Shown here: positions 27,765 through 37,632 of the stretch, piece after piece
Numbering within the stretch: the first letter of the stretch is position 1
Layout of the letters: each line of letters opens with the position of its first letter
Assembly: GCA_018606805.1 (NCBI GenBank)
Contig: JAGYWI010000006.1
Span: 62,001 to 126,000, forward strand
DNA length: 64,000 bases
From: Candidatus Magnetomicrobium cryptolimnococcus
GTDB lineage: Bacteria > Nitrospirota > Thermodesulfovibrionia > Thermodesulfovibrionales > Magnetobacteriaceae
Direction: 5' to 3'
Translations under genes and position numbers: made by a program
The notes under the pieces: generated by a model
Seen by the model: only the letters and a program-made list of their open reading frames with translations
Told to the model about the DNA's origin: nothing
The model's database searches: none

Positions 27765-29336
27765 ATGGAAGAAAGAAAGAAAAGTAAGTTTAGTTTGCAA
27801 GTAGGGGATAGTCTACCATTTAGTGTGTACGATGAAAATGGCGCATTAATAGGCAGAAAGGGATACAAGATAGCTGATGAAAAACAGCTTGAAAGGTTAA
27901 TGCAGGTCTTTGCAAAGGGTGATAGGCCATCTACACAAATAGATGTAAATAAATTTGCAAATATTTCCGGCACACTTATAGATGCAGTAGAAAATGAAAT
28001 ACGTGAACTAATTGGTGGTAAGTCAGAAAAAGAAGATAAAACGCTGCTCAGAAACATCCTTGAAGAAAGCCCCCACGAAACCATTGCGATGATGCAGGCA
28101 AGATTAGCTAATATATTGCGTAATGCACAAAAAGATAAGGATTTTGAAAAGAATATTATTGATATATGTGAAAACTTACAAGACACTTGTCAAAAAGACG
28201 AGGATATGGCTATTGCAAGCATTATAATGACAAATGCGGTTTCTTACTCCATAAGGCATCAAGTGCACACTGCCATAGTGTGCGAAATAGTATCTAAATA
28301 TCTAGGCTGGTCAAAAACAAGCAGACTTTACTTGTTAGCAGCAGCCCTTACTATGAATATTGCAATGTGGCAGCTTCAGGATATGTTGCATAAACAGACA
28401 AGACCACTATCAAGTGAACAAAAAGATGAAATATACAGTCACGCCCAAAGAGGGGTTGAGCAGCTTATGAGTATTGGTATTCAAAACAGTGAATGGCTCG
28501 ATTATGTGATGACCCATCATGAGGTTTTAAACGGTACGGGATACCCATATGGCGTCAAGGGTGAACAAATACCAAAGGGAACTAAGATACTATCTTGTGC
28601 TGATGTTTACTGTGCGCGGATTTCACCACGTTCATATAAGCCAACCCATTTACCTACGGATATTATGAAAGAGCTCTTTAAAGATGGGCAAAAGATTTTT
28701 GAACAAGAAGTCGTATTGGCATTAGCTAAGAATTTAGGTATGTTTCCACCGGGGGTTTTTGTGAGGCTTAAAAATAATGAGATAGGCATCGTAACCCAAA
28801 GGGGAGGCAAGGTGTATTGGCCGATTGTACATGTGGTGTTTAAGGCCAACGGCGATCTGGCTATGGGAATTGTTAAAAGAGATACGAGCCGTCAGGAGTT
28901 TGCAATTGTGGAGGAGATACCGTCTGGAGATAGAATAGAGGTAGACCCTAATAAGTACTGGGGATATTCTGTATATACACGGAAAAAGGTATTTAAAAGA
29001 AAACATGTACGTGTAAATACAAATATTAGCGCTAAGCTCCTTGATACAGAAAGGGGGATTGTCGCTGATGCCAATGTTGCAAATCTTAGCTTGGGTGGAT
29101 GTCTTTTGAAGGTTAATATAGATTCAGGGAAATTTTTTGAAGTTGACAGCTCCTATATACTGATATTTAATGTATTTGAACACTTCATGGAAAATTTAGA
29201 GTTTATTATAAGGAATATTACAGAAACTACCAGCTATGCCTTTTTTGGTTGTCAGTTTCACAAATTATCATCTGAAAACGAAGTACTAATTGGCAATTAT
29301 ATTGAAACAATTAAAAATCCCACCAAACTAACCTAA
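27765..29336 (+). CDS. HD-GYP-like phosphohydrolase with C-terminal PilZ domain
   Basis: From the ATG at 27765 (a TTG at 27753 is possible) the protein has 523 residues. The centre is an HD/HD-GYP domain: IRHQVHTAIVCE, HAQRGVEQL, and the family loop HHEVLNGTGYPYG near residues 250-262, followed by LSCADVYCARISPR. The last 110 residues form a PilZ domain with KRKHVRV (RxxxR-type) and NLSLGGC. Such proteins hydrolyse and/or sense cyclic di-GMP, linking it to motility and surface behaviour. The first HD motif is not canonical (RHQVH), so activity is uncertain. Regulatory fusion with PilZ is clear. Confidence 0.83.
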   Translation: MEERKKSKFSLQVGDSLPFSVYDENGALIGRKGYKIADEKQLERLMQVFAKGDRPSTQIDVNKFANISGTLIDAVENEIRELIGGKSEKEDKTLLRNILEESPHETIAMMQARLANILRNAQKDKDFEKNIIDICENLQDTCQKDEDMAIASIIMTNAVSYSIRHQVHTAIVCEIVSKYLGWSKTSRLYLLAAALTMNIAMWQLQDMLHKQTRPLSSEQKDEIYSHAQRGVEQLMSIGIQNSEWLDYVMTHHEVLNGTGYPYGVKGEQIPKGTKILSCADVYCARISPRSYKPTHLPTDIMKELFKDGQKIFEQEVVLALAKNLGMFPPGVFVRLKNNEIGIVTQRGGKVYWPIVHVVFKANGDLAMGIVKRDTSRQEFAIVEEIPSGDRIEVDPNKYWGYSVYTRKKVFKRKHVRVNTNISAKLLDTERGIVADANVANLSLGGCLLKVNIDSGKFFEVDSSYILIFNVFEHFMENLEFIIRNITETTSYAFFGCQFHKLSSENEVLIGNYIETIKNPTKLT

Positions 29337-29359
29337 GCTGTTTTTACTGAACCTTTTAC

Positions 29360-29884
29360 ATGGAATACAAAGATAAGATTGCTGTTGTTGAAGCTATCCT
29401 ATTTCTATCTGCCGATGCCGTTAGTATTAATGAATTAAAAGACTTAGTGGGGCTTTCTGCTAGCGATGTGGATTCAGCAATTAAGTACCTGTTAAATGAA
29501 TACAGAGAAAAAAACAGGGGTATACTTATTGTGGAAGTTGCAGGGGGTTACAAAATGGTATCAAACCCCGGTTATTCTGTTTGGCTTCAAAAACTGAAAT
29601 CTGCTAAAAATCCAGCCAAGTTATCTATTCCATCACTGGAAACATTAGCGATTGTTGCCTATAAACAACCTATAACAAAAATAGAGATAGAACAGATACG
29701 GCGTGTAAGTTCCGATCAAACAGTAAAGAATTTATTAGATAGGCGGCTGATTAAAATTATTGGTAGGAAAGATGCCCCCGGCAAACCACTCCTGTTTGGT
29801 ACAACGAAGGAATTTCTTGAATATTTTGGACTTAAAGATATTTCCGACTTGCCAGTACCAAAAGACCTTACAAAAGAAGATTAA
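29360..29884 (+). CDS. scpB: segregation and condensation protein B
   Basis: The 174-residue protein has the two winged-helix domains of ScpB. The N-terminal VEAILFLSADAVSINELKDL and the central IPSLETLAIVAYKQPITKIE are highly characteristic; the second winged helix ends in IGRKDAPGKPLLFGTTKEFL. ScpB forms the SMC-ScpA-ScpB condensin complex for chromosome segregation. ScpA is not adjacent, which is unusual since the two often sit together. It begins 24 bases after the HD-GYP/PilZ gene. Confidence 0.95.
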   Translation: MEYKDKIAVVEAILFLSADAVSINELKDLVGLSASDVDSAIKYLLNEYREKNRGILIVEVAGGYKMVSNPGYSVWLQKLKSAKNPAKLSIPSLETLAIVAYKQPITKIEIEQIRRVSSDQTVKNLLDRRLIKIIGRKDAPGKPLLFGTTKEFLEYFGLKDISDLPVPKDLTKED

Positions 29885-30199
29885 CCACGCTATATTCAAA
29901 TCTTAATCGGTTAAAATGTTATTAAGCAATATTGATGCCAAATGGCATTGATACTTAATGGTAAAAATCCTTTTTTCTTAAATCAACAGCATTTCTCCAT
30001 GCAGTAAAAAACATTCACGCACAAATAATACTTCACTTAGATTTTTAGGGCTAGAAACGAAAGTGGTGCATGTTTTTTTATGCGTCAACATATCTATATT
30101 GTCAAGTAAAGCATTGTATTTTGCAACTGGCATATAAATTGATTATATAAATTACATATAACGTAATCATAAACAATATAAAAAAAGGAGACATAAGAG
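29885..30199. other. intergenic region with imperfect palindrome and promoter
   Basis: ATTAAG (29921-29926) pairs with CTTAAT (29954-29959) around an inner GATGCC/GGCATT, giving an imperfect 39-base palindrome after scpB, followed by a CCTTTTTTC run, so a weak terminator is possible. Further on lies the promoter candidate at 30121-30149. No gene was found. Confidence 0.55.
30121..30149 (+). promoter_or_regulatory. candidate sigma70 promoter of the TauE operon
   Basis: TTGCAA (30121-30126) and TATATA (30144-30149) are separated by 17 bases, 51 bases before the small-protein start at 30200. Each hexamer matches four of six consensus bases. Confidence 0.5.
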
Positions 30200-30379
30200 A
30201 TGGAAAGTTTAGAACAAATAATATCATGGGTGGTTGAGTTAAATAATTCTAACCATATGGGTTATGCTTTTTTGACTGTATTTGTAATGGCTGGCATTGG
30301 AGGTTTGTTGGGTGTTACGATTGAACTTATATTTAAAACATTGGGTATAAAGTCAGACAAAATAGAGATTAAACATTAA
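30200..30379 (+). CDS. small single-span membrane protein (59 aa)
   Basis: A short gene with AAAAGGAG 9 bases upstream of its ATG. The product starts MESLEQIISWVVELNNSNH and has one clear membrane segment (about residues 23-46, AFLTVFVMAGIGGLLGVTIE) and a charged tail ending EIKH. It lies 27 bases before the TauE-type exporter gene and after the promoter candidate, so it is the first gene of that operon. I do not recognise a family; a small subunit or regulator of the exporter is a reasonable guess from position. Confidence 0.7.
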   Translation: MESLEQIISWVVELNNSNHMGYAFLTVFVMAGIGGLLGVTIELIFKTLGIKSDKIEIKH

Positions 30380-30406
30380 TATTATTAAAAATAAGGAGGC
30401 ATTATA

Positions 30407-31606
30407 ATGGACTGGACACAAATACATTTGCCAATAGCTGGGGTTGATATAGTAGGTTGGCAGCTTATATTAATAGGCTTAACGGTAGGAATAATTGGTG
30501 GGTTTTTTGGTGTAGGAGGGGCTTTCATGGTAACGCCGGCTCTTAATGTGTTTGGTTTTCCGATGGCTTATGCAATAGGTACGGATATGGCTCATATGGC
30601 GGGCAAGTCTATTGTTGCTACGATAAAGCATAGGAAGCTTGGCAATGTTGATATGAAGCTTGGTTTATTGATGGTGGTTTTTACGGCTGTGGGTATTGAA
30701 GTAGGGGCAACAACCATAATGTGGCTTGAAAAGATTGGGCGGGTTGGGCCTGTTGTTAGAATCGTATATATGGTATTACTATTTAGTCTTGGTCTTTATA
30801 TGGTAGTAGAGTACATACAGTACATGCGTTTAAGAAAAAGAGGACACGATGTTAGTGATGCAAAGCGCTCTGCTCTTTCGGTTAAGATGACTAGTATAAA
30901 ATTACCACCAATGATTAATTTACAAAAATCCGGTGTTGTAATATCCCTTTGGGTTATAGCAGTGCTGGCCACATTTACAGGGTTTATCGCTGGTTTCCTT
31001 GGTGTAGGTGGTGGGTTTATAAGAATGCCAGCCCTTATGTATGTAATAGGTTGTCCTACGACAGTGGCAGTTGGTACAGACCTTTTTGAGGTAATGATTT
31101 CTGGTGCATATGGAGCATTTAGCTACGCGATGAAGGGACGTGTGGAAATATTTGCAGCAATAGTGATGCTACTTGGTGCGGCAGTAGGTGCTCAGTTTGG
31201 AACACTTGCAACTAAATATGTAAAGGGTTTAACGATAAGGCTATATTTTGCAATAACTATGATTACGGCTGGCGTTTCTGTAGTATTTAAACACGTTTCT
31301 TCAAATTACAAATATATGTATGAAAGTTCTTTAAATGCGTGGATAAAACTTCAAACTGGATTAACTGAAAAGGATGCTATAAAAGATTGGACTCTCATGA
31401 ATAAAGCTGCTGTCAAATCGTGGATAGCAGGCCAGTCTGAGACTTTACAACATGCTTATGCGCTTGAAAAGATATGGAACAACTATGCTGGCTACCTTAT
31501 GCTTGGCTCTGCCTGCATACTAAGCTCTATAATCTTGGTTAAAATGACACAAGGTATAATCATTGAAAGACGCTTGAATAAGCTTGAAACTGTACATAGT
31601 AATTAA
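30407..31606 (+). CDS. TauE/SafE-family anion exporter (TSUP)
   Basis: The 399-residue protein has about nine membrane segments in two repeated halves, each with the TSUP glycine motif: GIIGGFFGVGGAFMVTPAL in the first half and IAGFLGVGGGFIRMPAL in the second. The family exports sulfite, sulfoacetate or similar sulfur compounds, or takes up sulfur anions. A long soluble insertion (about residues 300-365) precedes the last membrane segment. GGAGG precedes the ATG. With the sulfide oxidoreductase in the same window, a role in sulfur handling is plausible but inferred. Confidence 0.88.
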   Translation: MDWTQIHLPIAGVDIVGWQLILIGLTVGIIGGFFGVGGAFMVTPALNVFGFPMAYAIGTDMAHMAGKSIVATIKHRKLGNVDMKLGLLMVVFTAVGIEVGATTIMWLEKIGRVGPVVRIVYMVLLFSLGLYMVVEYIQYMRLRKRGHDVSDAKRSALSVKMTSIKLPPMINLQKSGVVISLWVIAVLATFTGFIAGFLGVGGGFIRMPALMYVIGCPTTVAVGTDLFEVMISGAYGAFSYAMKGRVEIFAAIVMLLGAAVGAQFGTLATKYVKGLTIRLYFAITMITAGVSVVFKHVSSNYKYMYESSLNAWIKLQTGLTEKDAIKDWTLMNKAAVKSWIAGQSETLQHAYALEKIWNNYAGYLMLGSACILSSIILVKMTQGIIIERRLNKLETVHSN

Positions 31607-31654
31607 AACTTAATAAATAAAATAAACTAAAAACTAAACAATGGAGGAGTTAAA

Positions 31655-32122
31655 ATGATTACAACAGTAGATATAAATAGCACAGATTTAAAGAAAATAG
31701 TGGTAATAGTGTATCCAGGGATAGAGTATAAAAAGGCCGTTGAGTATGGTAGCAATATGGCAAAAATGATTAATGGCGAAATAACCCTACTTGGTGTAGT
31801 ACCTGAAATAGATAACCGGGAAATAGCATCCATGGCATGTTTTGAAATGGCACCCTATGCTGAGATAAGTTCAGAGCTTGAGAGGGAGTTTATCAAATTT
31901 TATGATATTGTCTGTCAATACTGTACCGAAATCGGTGTATCAGTGCAAAAATGCTTAGTTAGCGGCTCTATTGATGATATTATTGCACGTATAGAAAAGA
32001 AGGATTTAAACCTTATAGTACTTCCAACATCTTCATCTAAGGTTGATTACACGCTAACACCGCTTTCGTTTGGTCGTGGATATAGTGGATTATCACGTTG
32101 TCCTATTGTTGCAGTATTATAA
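31655..32122 (+). CDS. universal stress protein (UspA) family
   Basis: The 155-residue protein has the Usp fold pattern: strand KKIVVIVYPGIEYKKAVEYG, then EITLLGVVPE, and the C-terminal nucleotide-binding end LSFGRGYSGLSRCPIVAVL, which is a variant of GSVSxxVxxxxxCPVLVV. A GGAGG ribosome site precedes the ATG. It is 48 bases after the exporter gene and ends just before a clear terminator, so it is the last gene of the small-protein/TauE/UspA operon. It may regulate the exporter, a pairing common for TSUP and other transporters. Confidence 0.85.
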   Translation: MITTVDINSTDLKKIVVIVYPGIEYKKAVEYGSNMAKMINGEITLLGVVPEIDNREIASMACFEMAPYAEISSELEREFIKFYDIVCQYCTEIGVSVQKCLVSGSIDDIIARIEKKDLNLIVLPTSSSKVDYTLTPLSFGRGYSGLSRCPIVAVL

Positions 32123-32175
32123 GATTTTTATAAAGAAAAAAAATCTACCCCTAATATTCTTTAATTTACAAAACG

Positions 32176-32216
32176 AAGCCTCTAAAGCTTAAGGAGGCTT
32201 TGTTTTGGTTTTTTTT
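32176..32216 (+). terminator. intrinsic terminator
   Basis: AAGCCTC (32176-32182) pairs with GAGGCTT (32194-32200) around an AT-rich loop, followed directly by a T-rich run TGTTTTGGTTTTTTTT. It closes the TauE/UspA operon. Confidence 0.88.
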
Positions 32217-32254
32217 GCAGTTTTATTAACGGCAAACATGAGGAGGTTTATCCA

Positions 32255-34843
32255 ATGCTTTTCAAACGCCTTAAAGACTTTATTAGTGGAAATCAAACCA
32301 AAGCAGATGCTATTGAACAACTGCAAGTTGAACAACTACGCATTCTCTTTAAAGCCAGATATCACAGTTTTCAGCTTTTACTAAACGCTAACAATGAAGT
32401 ACTTATTTTAATGTCAGAAATAGAAGAAGCGCTCACGGGTAAACACCCATTTAATATGTCGTTTATAACAGCTAAATGTACAAAACTATTAGTAAATGTA
32501 TTTAGTATGGTTAAACACATTAATGAATTATCCACCGATAAATACAAGACACTATATGATATATTTAGTCAAATACAAGAAAGAATCAGGCAGATATTAG
32601 AAAACCAACAGCAAACACATAGTGATAAAATAGTACTGCCTTTAAGTCATGTTGATATGAAAACAATAGACTATGTTGGTCCAAAGATGGCTCGTTTAGG
32701 GGAAATTAAGAAAAACACTTCATTATTAGTACCCGAGGGATTTGTTATTACAAGTGCTGCACACACAAAGTTCTTCGCTCATAATGGTCTTGGGGAGGAA
32801 GTGGATAGACGCATACAAGCAGCTGAAAAAGACACCGTAGAAGCCCTCTATCAACTTTGTAGTAATATACAGCAACTTATTATTAACGCCGAGCTGCCTG
32901 TGCAAATACAAGATGACATCCTTAGTGCCTATGACACACTAAGCCAAAACGGCTCTAAAAATTTCAAAATATGCCTACGCAGTAGTGCCATTGGCGAGGA
33001 CTCCCTTCATGCTTCCTTTGCCGGTCAATACGCAACAAAGCTAAACATATCACGTGAACATATATTAAATACATATAAAGAGATAATTGCAAGTAAATAT
33101 AATATAACGGCAATGACATATCGAATAAATAAAGGCATTGTAGATGGGGACGTACTCATGTGTGTGGGTTGTATGGAAATTGTGGAAGCAAGCGCAGGAG
33201 GGGTTATCTACACAGCCGATCCCATTGGCATATGGCATAACGCAATAATCATAAACGCAGCGTGGGGATTGCCAAAATCCGTTGTAGATGGCACTGTTGA
33301 GCCAGACGTTTTTGTTTTATCAAAAGATACTCCAATAACTATCATCGAGCAAAAGATTAATAAAAAAACAGCCAAAATAGTTTGTAATACCGTTGAGGGC
33401 TTACAACAAGAAAGGCTTACAGATGATATAGCCGAGTATCCATCATTAAATGATAACGAGCTCTTTGAACTTGCCAATATAGCCCTTAGATTAGAAAACT
33501 ATTACGGTACTCCTCAAGATATAGAATGGGCTATTAGTAGTGATAAAAACATATATGTACTTCAGTGCAGACCACTAAAACTAATATCAAAAGATTATAG
33601 TATGAACAACCTCTCCATAAAAAAACCGCCAATAATTCACGGTGGTGTTACAGCAAGTACGGGTGTGGCTTACGGCATGGTATTTAATGTAAAACGCCAC
33701 TCAGATATGTTACTATTTCCACAAGGAGCTGTCCTTATTACAAGACAGGCACTACCAGTGTGGGCAACTCTAATGGGACAGGCATCTGCTATCATTACAG
33801 AAGAAGGCAGCGTACTTGGCCACCTAGCAAACGTAGCAAGGGAATTTCACGTACCTACAATTTTTAATCTACCAAAAGCAACTACGCTATTTAGCAATGG
33901 ACAAGTTATAACAGTAGATGCAACATCATGTAAGATATATGATGGGAAAGTTGATGAGCTTTTAAATCTTAATCAAAAAGCTGAACAAGAAGCATTTATG
34001 AAAAATACCCCTGTTTTTAATATATTAAACAGTATAGCAAATGAAATACTACCACTTACATTAATAAATCCATCAAGCTCAGATTTTAAACAAATAAACT
34101 GTAAAACCTTACACGATATTACAAGGTACTGCCATGAAAAGGCTGTTGATGAAATATTTAATTTTGGTAAGTCTCATAAATTTTCCGAACGCTCAAGTAA
34201 AAAGCTTATCTGCAACTCACCGCTAACGTGGTGGGTTATTAATTTAGATGATGGCTTTAAAAAAGACGTAGAAGGTAAATATGTTCATATAGAAAACATT
34301 ATATCGGTACCATTTCTTGCCCTGTGGGAAGGGCTAAACGCCTTCGCCTGGCAAGGACCACCTTCTCTTGATGCCATGGGGTTTCTCTCTATTATATTTG
34401 AATCAACCTATAACCCAGCCCTCAACCCCGCTAATATGGATAGTAAGTCAAATAATAATTATTTTTTGCTGTCCAAAAACTTTTGTAGCTTATCCTCACG
34501 TCTTGGTTATCATTTATCAACGGTGGAGGCACTTGCTGGAGAAAGAACAGGGGAAAACTATGCAAATTTTTTGTTTAAAGGTGGCGCAGCAGACTATAAC
34601 AGAAGAACAGCAAGAACCCTATTCTTAGCTGAGATACTGCAGGATTTTGGTTTTAAAACTCAGGTAAAAGAAGATTCACTAAAAGCACGCGTTGAAAAAG
34701 AGGAACTACCACACATGATAAAACAGCTTAAGCTTATAGGTTATCTACTTATGCATTCAAGGCAGTTAGATATGATAATGAATGACAAACGGTCAGTTGA
34801 AAAGTACAGAGCTAAATTTATTAAAGAAATGACTTCAATTTAG
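32255..34843 (+). CDS. PEP-synthase-like protein with atypical C-terminus
   Basis: This 862-residue protein has an ATP-binding PPDK/PEP-synthase N domain (about 140-440: VGPKMARLGEI, CLRSSAIGEDSLHASFAGQY, IEWAISSDKNIYVLQCRP) and a swivelling phosphohistidine domain (about 465-560: AIITEEGSVLGHLANVARE). In place of the usual PEP-binding barrel, the last 280 residues form an unrelated domain with LGYHLSTVEALAG and GGAADYNRRTARTLFLAEIL. The first 140 residues look helical and lack a family. It is therefore not a normal PEP synthase; a phosphotransfer to another substrate is likely. GGAGG precedes the ATG, and the gene stands alone. Confidence 0.8.
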   Translation: MLFKRLKDFISGNQTKADAIEQLQVEQLRILFKARYHSFQLLLNANNEVLILMSEIEEALTGKHPFNMSFITAKCTKLLVNVFSMVKHINELSTDKYKTLYDIFSQIQERIRQILENQQQTHSDKIVLPLSHVDMKTIDYVGPKMARLGEIKKNTSLLVPEGFVITSAAHTKFFAHNGLGEEVDRRIQAAEKDTVEALYQLCSNIQQLIINAELPVQIQDDILSAYDTLSQNGSKNFKICLRSSAIGEDSLHASFAGQYATKLNISREHILNTYKEIIASKYNITAMTYRINKGIVDGDVLMCVGCMEIVEASAGGVIYTADPIGIWHNAIIINAAWGLPKSVVDGTVEPDVFVLSKDTPITIIEQKINKKTAKIVCNTVEGLQQERLTDDIAEYPSLNDNELFELANIALRLENYYGTPQDIEWAISSDKNIYVLQCRPLKLISKDYSMNNLSIKKPPIIHGGVTASTGVAYGMVFNVKRHSDMLLFPQGAVLITRQALPVWATLMGQASAIITEEGSVLGHLANVAREFHVPTIFNLPKATTLFSNGQVITVDATSCKIYDGKVDELLNLNQKAEQEAFMKNTPVFNILNSIANEILPLTLINPSSSDFKQINCKTLHDITRYCHEKAVDEIFNFGKSHKFSERSSKKLICNSPLTWWVINLDDGFKKDVEGKYVHIENIISVPFLALWEGLNAFAWQGPPSLDAMGFLSIIFESTYNPALNPANMDSKSNNNYFLLSKNFCSLSSRLGYHLSTVEALAGERTGENYANFLFKGGAADYNRRTARTLFLAEILQDFGFKTQVKEDSLKARVEKEELPHMIKQLKLIGYLLMHSRQLDMIMNDKRSVEKYRAKFIKEMTSI

Positions 34844-35176
34844 TAAAAGACGGGATAACAGGGAGGTGCGCCTTAGCACTTCCTAAAACTTTTAGCCTAC
34901 AATTTTTTTAGTTATTCCTCTTATCTTTTACTACATTATTGTTGCAAAGTATAGGGAAGTTGAAAATTATTTTATTGAATCTTAATTACGACACAGCCTT
35001 AATGATAGCATACTATATACTATCTGACACTACCTATTCATGACTACCCTTTTTTTACATTTACAACTATATTGCAATAATGATACAATTTGTTATTATT
35101 ACAGGCTTAGGCGCTTTAAAATATTAACGTATCTTTATCTTCTATTTATAGAATCATAAATAAGGAGAGCGGTCAA
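34844..35176. other. intergenic region with dispersed repeat
   Basis: The first 90 bases hold a degenerate copy of the dispersed module: GGTGCGCCTTAGCACTTCCT, then AAAACTTTTAGCC, AGTTATTCC and TTTTACTACATTA. The remaining 240 bases are AT-rich with no gene or clear promoter, and a ribosome site (AAGGAGAG) leads into the chemoreceptor gene. Confidence 0.65.
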
Positions 35177-37429
35177 ATGTCTTTCTTAGATAACATGAAG
35201 TTTAGAAATCGGTTATTGTTGTTATTATTATGTCCAGTATTAGGTGTTTTATTTTTTTCAGGACATGGGGCTAATGAAAAGTATGATTTATTCAATGAAA
35301 TGAAATTAGTTAAAAACCTTTCAGAGCTCGCAGTGAGGATTAGTGCTTTGGTGCATGAAACGCAAAAGGAAAGGGGGATGACGGCTGGATTTATTGGTAG
35401 TAAGGGTGAAAAATTTAAAGATGAGCTTTCAAAGCAGAGGTCTATAACTGATGATAAGTTTTCAGATGTTGATAAGTTTTTAAAAGAAGGTGATGATGCT
35501 TCCTATACGGAGGAATTTAAAGGAATTTTAAGTGGTGCATTAAATAAATTTAAGGATATTTCTAATAAGAGAACGAAGGTTACCACTTTAGATATTACAG
35601 GAGAGGAAGCTATTGGTTATTATACTGAAATGAATGCCCTTTTTCTTGATGTCATAGCATATATGACAAAAGTAACGAGAAGTGCTGATTTAATGGATTT
35701 GTTGTCTGCGTATGTAAATTTTTTGCAAGGCAAGGAAAGGGCTGGTATAGAGCGTGCAGTGCTTAATAATACGTTTGCCCTTGATAAGTTTGCACCGGGT
35801 ATGTTTTATAAATTCAGTGCCTTGGTGGCTGCTCAAAAGACCTATGAGAGTGTGTTTATGTCTTTTGCATTAAAGGACCAGAGAGACTTGTATAAAAGTA
35901 AACTATCTGGTGCAACAATAAACGAGACGGAGGCGATGAGGGCTATTGCATTTGAAAAGGCAAATGAGGGGAAGTTTAATGTTGAACCGGCTGTTTGGTT
36001 TAAGGTGCAAACGGAAAAGATAAATCTTCTAAAAGAGGTGGAGGATAAACTGTCTGATGGTTTAACTGCGAAGGCAGGACAATTAAAGGATGAGGCATGG
36101 AATGCACTCATATTATATAATGTGTTGATGGTTGGTATTCTTGGAATCTCTGCTGTGCTTTTCTATTTTATTGTTTATGGGTTACTTAGACAAATAGGTG
36201 GTGAGCCGGTAGAGATGGTTGCATTAGCGCAAAAATTATCAAGAGGCAATCTGACAATACAGTTTAAGAAAACTGATGTAAAAGATAGAAGTCTGTATGC
36301 TGTTTTACGGGCTATGACGCTGAGACTTCGTGATGTGGTGGAAAATATACATGTATCCGCTGGTAGCGTTTCGGTTGGTAGTGAAGAGATTACGGTAAAT
36401 TCACAGGCGTTATCTGAGGGGGCTACACAACAGGCTGCTAGTGTTGAGGAGGTATCCGCATCAGTTGAAGAAATGGCTGCTAATATTAAACAAAACTCCG
36501 ATAGTGCTGAGCTAACAGAGCAAACTGCTGTGCAGGCTGCTAATGAAGCACAAGAAGGTGGTAAGTATGTAATGCAGGCAATTGATGCTATGAAGCAAAT
36601 TGCAGAGAAAATATCAATAATAGAAGATATAGCAAGACAGACGAACCTTTTAGCTCTAAATGCGGCAATAGAGGCAGCACGGGCAGGGGAGGCAGGTAAA
36701 GGGTTTGCTGTTGTGGCATCGGAGGTGCGTAAACTTGCTGAGAGAAGTCAACATGCTGCAAGTGAAATCAACGAGCTGTCAACCTCAAGTATGCAGGTTG
36801 CAGAAAAGGCCGGCAGCTTTTTAAAAAGGATGGTGCCAGCTATTCAAAAAACTGCTGATCACACAAGAGAAATCACTCTATCAAGCCGTGAGCAGAGTAT
36901 TGGTGCTGAGCAGATAAATAAAGCAATACACCAGCTTGATCAGGTAATTCAACGAAATGCCTCATCTGCTGAAACGCTTGCTAAGACAGCGGAAGCCCTT
37001 AATGGCCAATCTACGCAATTACAGGAAGTCATTGCCTTTTTTAGGATTGGGGATTCTGTTGCAAAGAAAGGCGGTTTAGTGGCTGGGGTTAATTTTGTAA
37101 CTATACGTTTTAAACACCTGCAGTGGGTGTCTCGCCTACGGGATTTTCTTGACGGACGTGGGGCTTTGACTATAGAGCAAGCTGTATCTCATAAGGATTG
37201 TGCACTAGGAAAATGGTATTATGGAGAAGGGCTTGCTAAATATGGCGACATTCCAGAAATACAGATGATTGAAAAACCCCATGAGTTATTACATGAAACA
37301 GTAAAACAGATTATTAGGCTTAAAGAATCCGGTAATACTACACAGGCAGAGTCGGAATTTGATAAAATAGGCTATATTTCTCAGGAAATAATTGACTTAC
37401 TGCATGTTATAGAAAGGAAAGTGGCATAG
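35177..37429 (+). CDS. methyl-accepting chemoreceptor with NIT and CZB domains
   Basis: The 750-residue receptor has a first membrane segment at about residues 12-29, a periplasmic NIT (nitrate/nitrite-sensing) helical domain with [21 protein letters not shown], a second membrane segment at about 310-335, HAMP, and a signalling domain with the conserved tip [21 protein letters not shown] zinc-binding domain ends it (about 640-750), recognisable by [19 protein letters not shown] and HELLH. CZB domains bind zinc and can sense zinc or hypochlorous acid. The combination of NIT and CZB implies two inputs, external nitrogen oxyanion and internal metal/redox. It feeds CheA; no che gene is nearby. 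Confidence 0.9.
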   Translation: MSFLDNMKFRNRLLLLLLCPVLGVLFFSGHGANEKYDLFNEMKLVKNLSELAVRISALVHETQKERGMTAGFIGSKGEKFKDELSKQRSITDDKFSDVDKFLKEGDDASYTEEFKGILSGALNKFKDISNKRTKVTTLDITGEEAIGYYTEMNALFLDVIAYMTKVTRSADLMDLLSAYVNFLQGKERAGIERAVLNNTFALDKFAPGMFYKFSALVAAQKTYESVFMSFALKDQRDLYKSKLSGATINETEAMRAIAFEKANEGKFNVEPAVWFKVQTEKINLLKEVEDKLSDGLTAKAGQLKDEAWNALILYNVLMVGILGISAVLFYFIVYGLLRQIGGEPVEMVALAQKLSRGNLTIQFKKTDVKDRSLYAVLRAMTLRLRDVVENIHVSAGSVSVGSEEITVNSQALSEGATQQAASVEEVSASVEEMAANIKQNSDSAELTEQTAVQAANEAQEGGKYVMQAIDAMKQIAEKISIIEDIARQTNLLALNAAIEAARAGEAGKGFAVVASEVRKLAERSQHAASEINELSTSSMQVAEKAGSFLKRMVPAIQKTADHTREITLSSREQSIGAEQINKAIHQLDQVIQRNASSAETLAKTAEALNGQSTQLQEVIAFFRIGDSVAKKGGLVAGVNFVTIRFKHLQWVSRLRDFLDGRGALTIEQAVSHKDCALGKWYYGEGLAKYGDIPEIQMIEKPHELLHETVKQIIRLKESGNTTQAESEFDKIGYISQEIIDLLHVIERKVA

Positions 37430-37476
37430 TTTATGTAAGTAAAGCTATAGGAATCACTATATAGATGACAGACCAA

Positions 37477-37600
37477 CAAGTTTTAGGAAGTGCGTAGGCG
37501 CACTCCCGTAAGGTGCGTAGGCGCACTCCCGTGAGGTGCGTAGGCGCACTCCCGTGAGGGTGCGGAGTTGGGGAGTGCGCCTAAGCACCTTTTTCTTGAA
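37477..37600. repeat. 23-bp palindromic repeat array, reversed orientation
   Basis: Three tandem units of GTGCGTAGGCGCACTCCCGT plus three bases (23-bp period) lie at 37489-37558, then a degenerate inverted unit GGGAGTGCGCCTAAGCACC at 37571-37589. Upstream, AGTTTTAGGAAG matches the family tail. There are no unique spacers of CRISPR type. It lies between the convergent ends of the two chemoreceptor genes. Confidence 0.9.
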
Positions 37601-37632
37601 AAGAGTTTTCCCCCACTCCTCTATTTCTTTAA

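Noticed and set aside
29921-29959. Riboswitch before the TauE operon
   Set aside because: The palindrome is short and imperfect, lies nearer to scpB's end than to the operon, and matches no riboswitch core I know.
37489-37558. Tandem 23-bp repeats as a CRISPR array
   Set aside because: The units are directly adjacent with no unique spacers, occur in other intergenic sites, and no cas gene is present.
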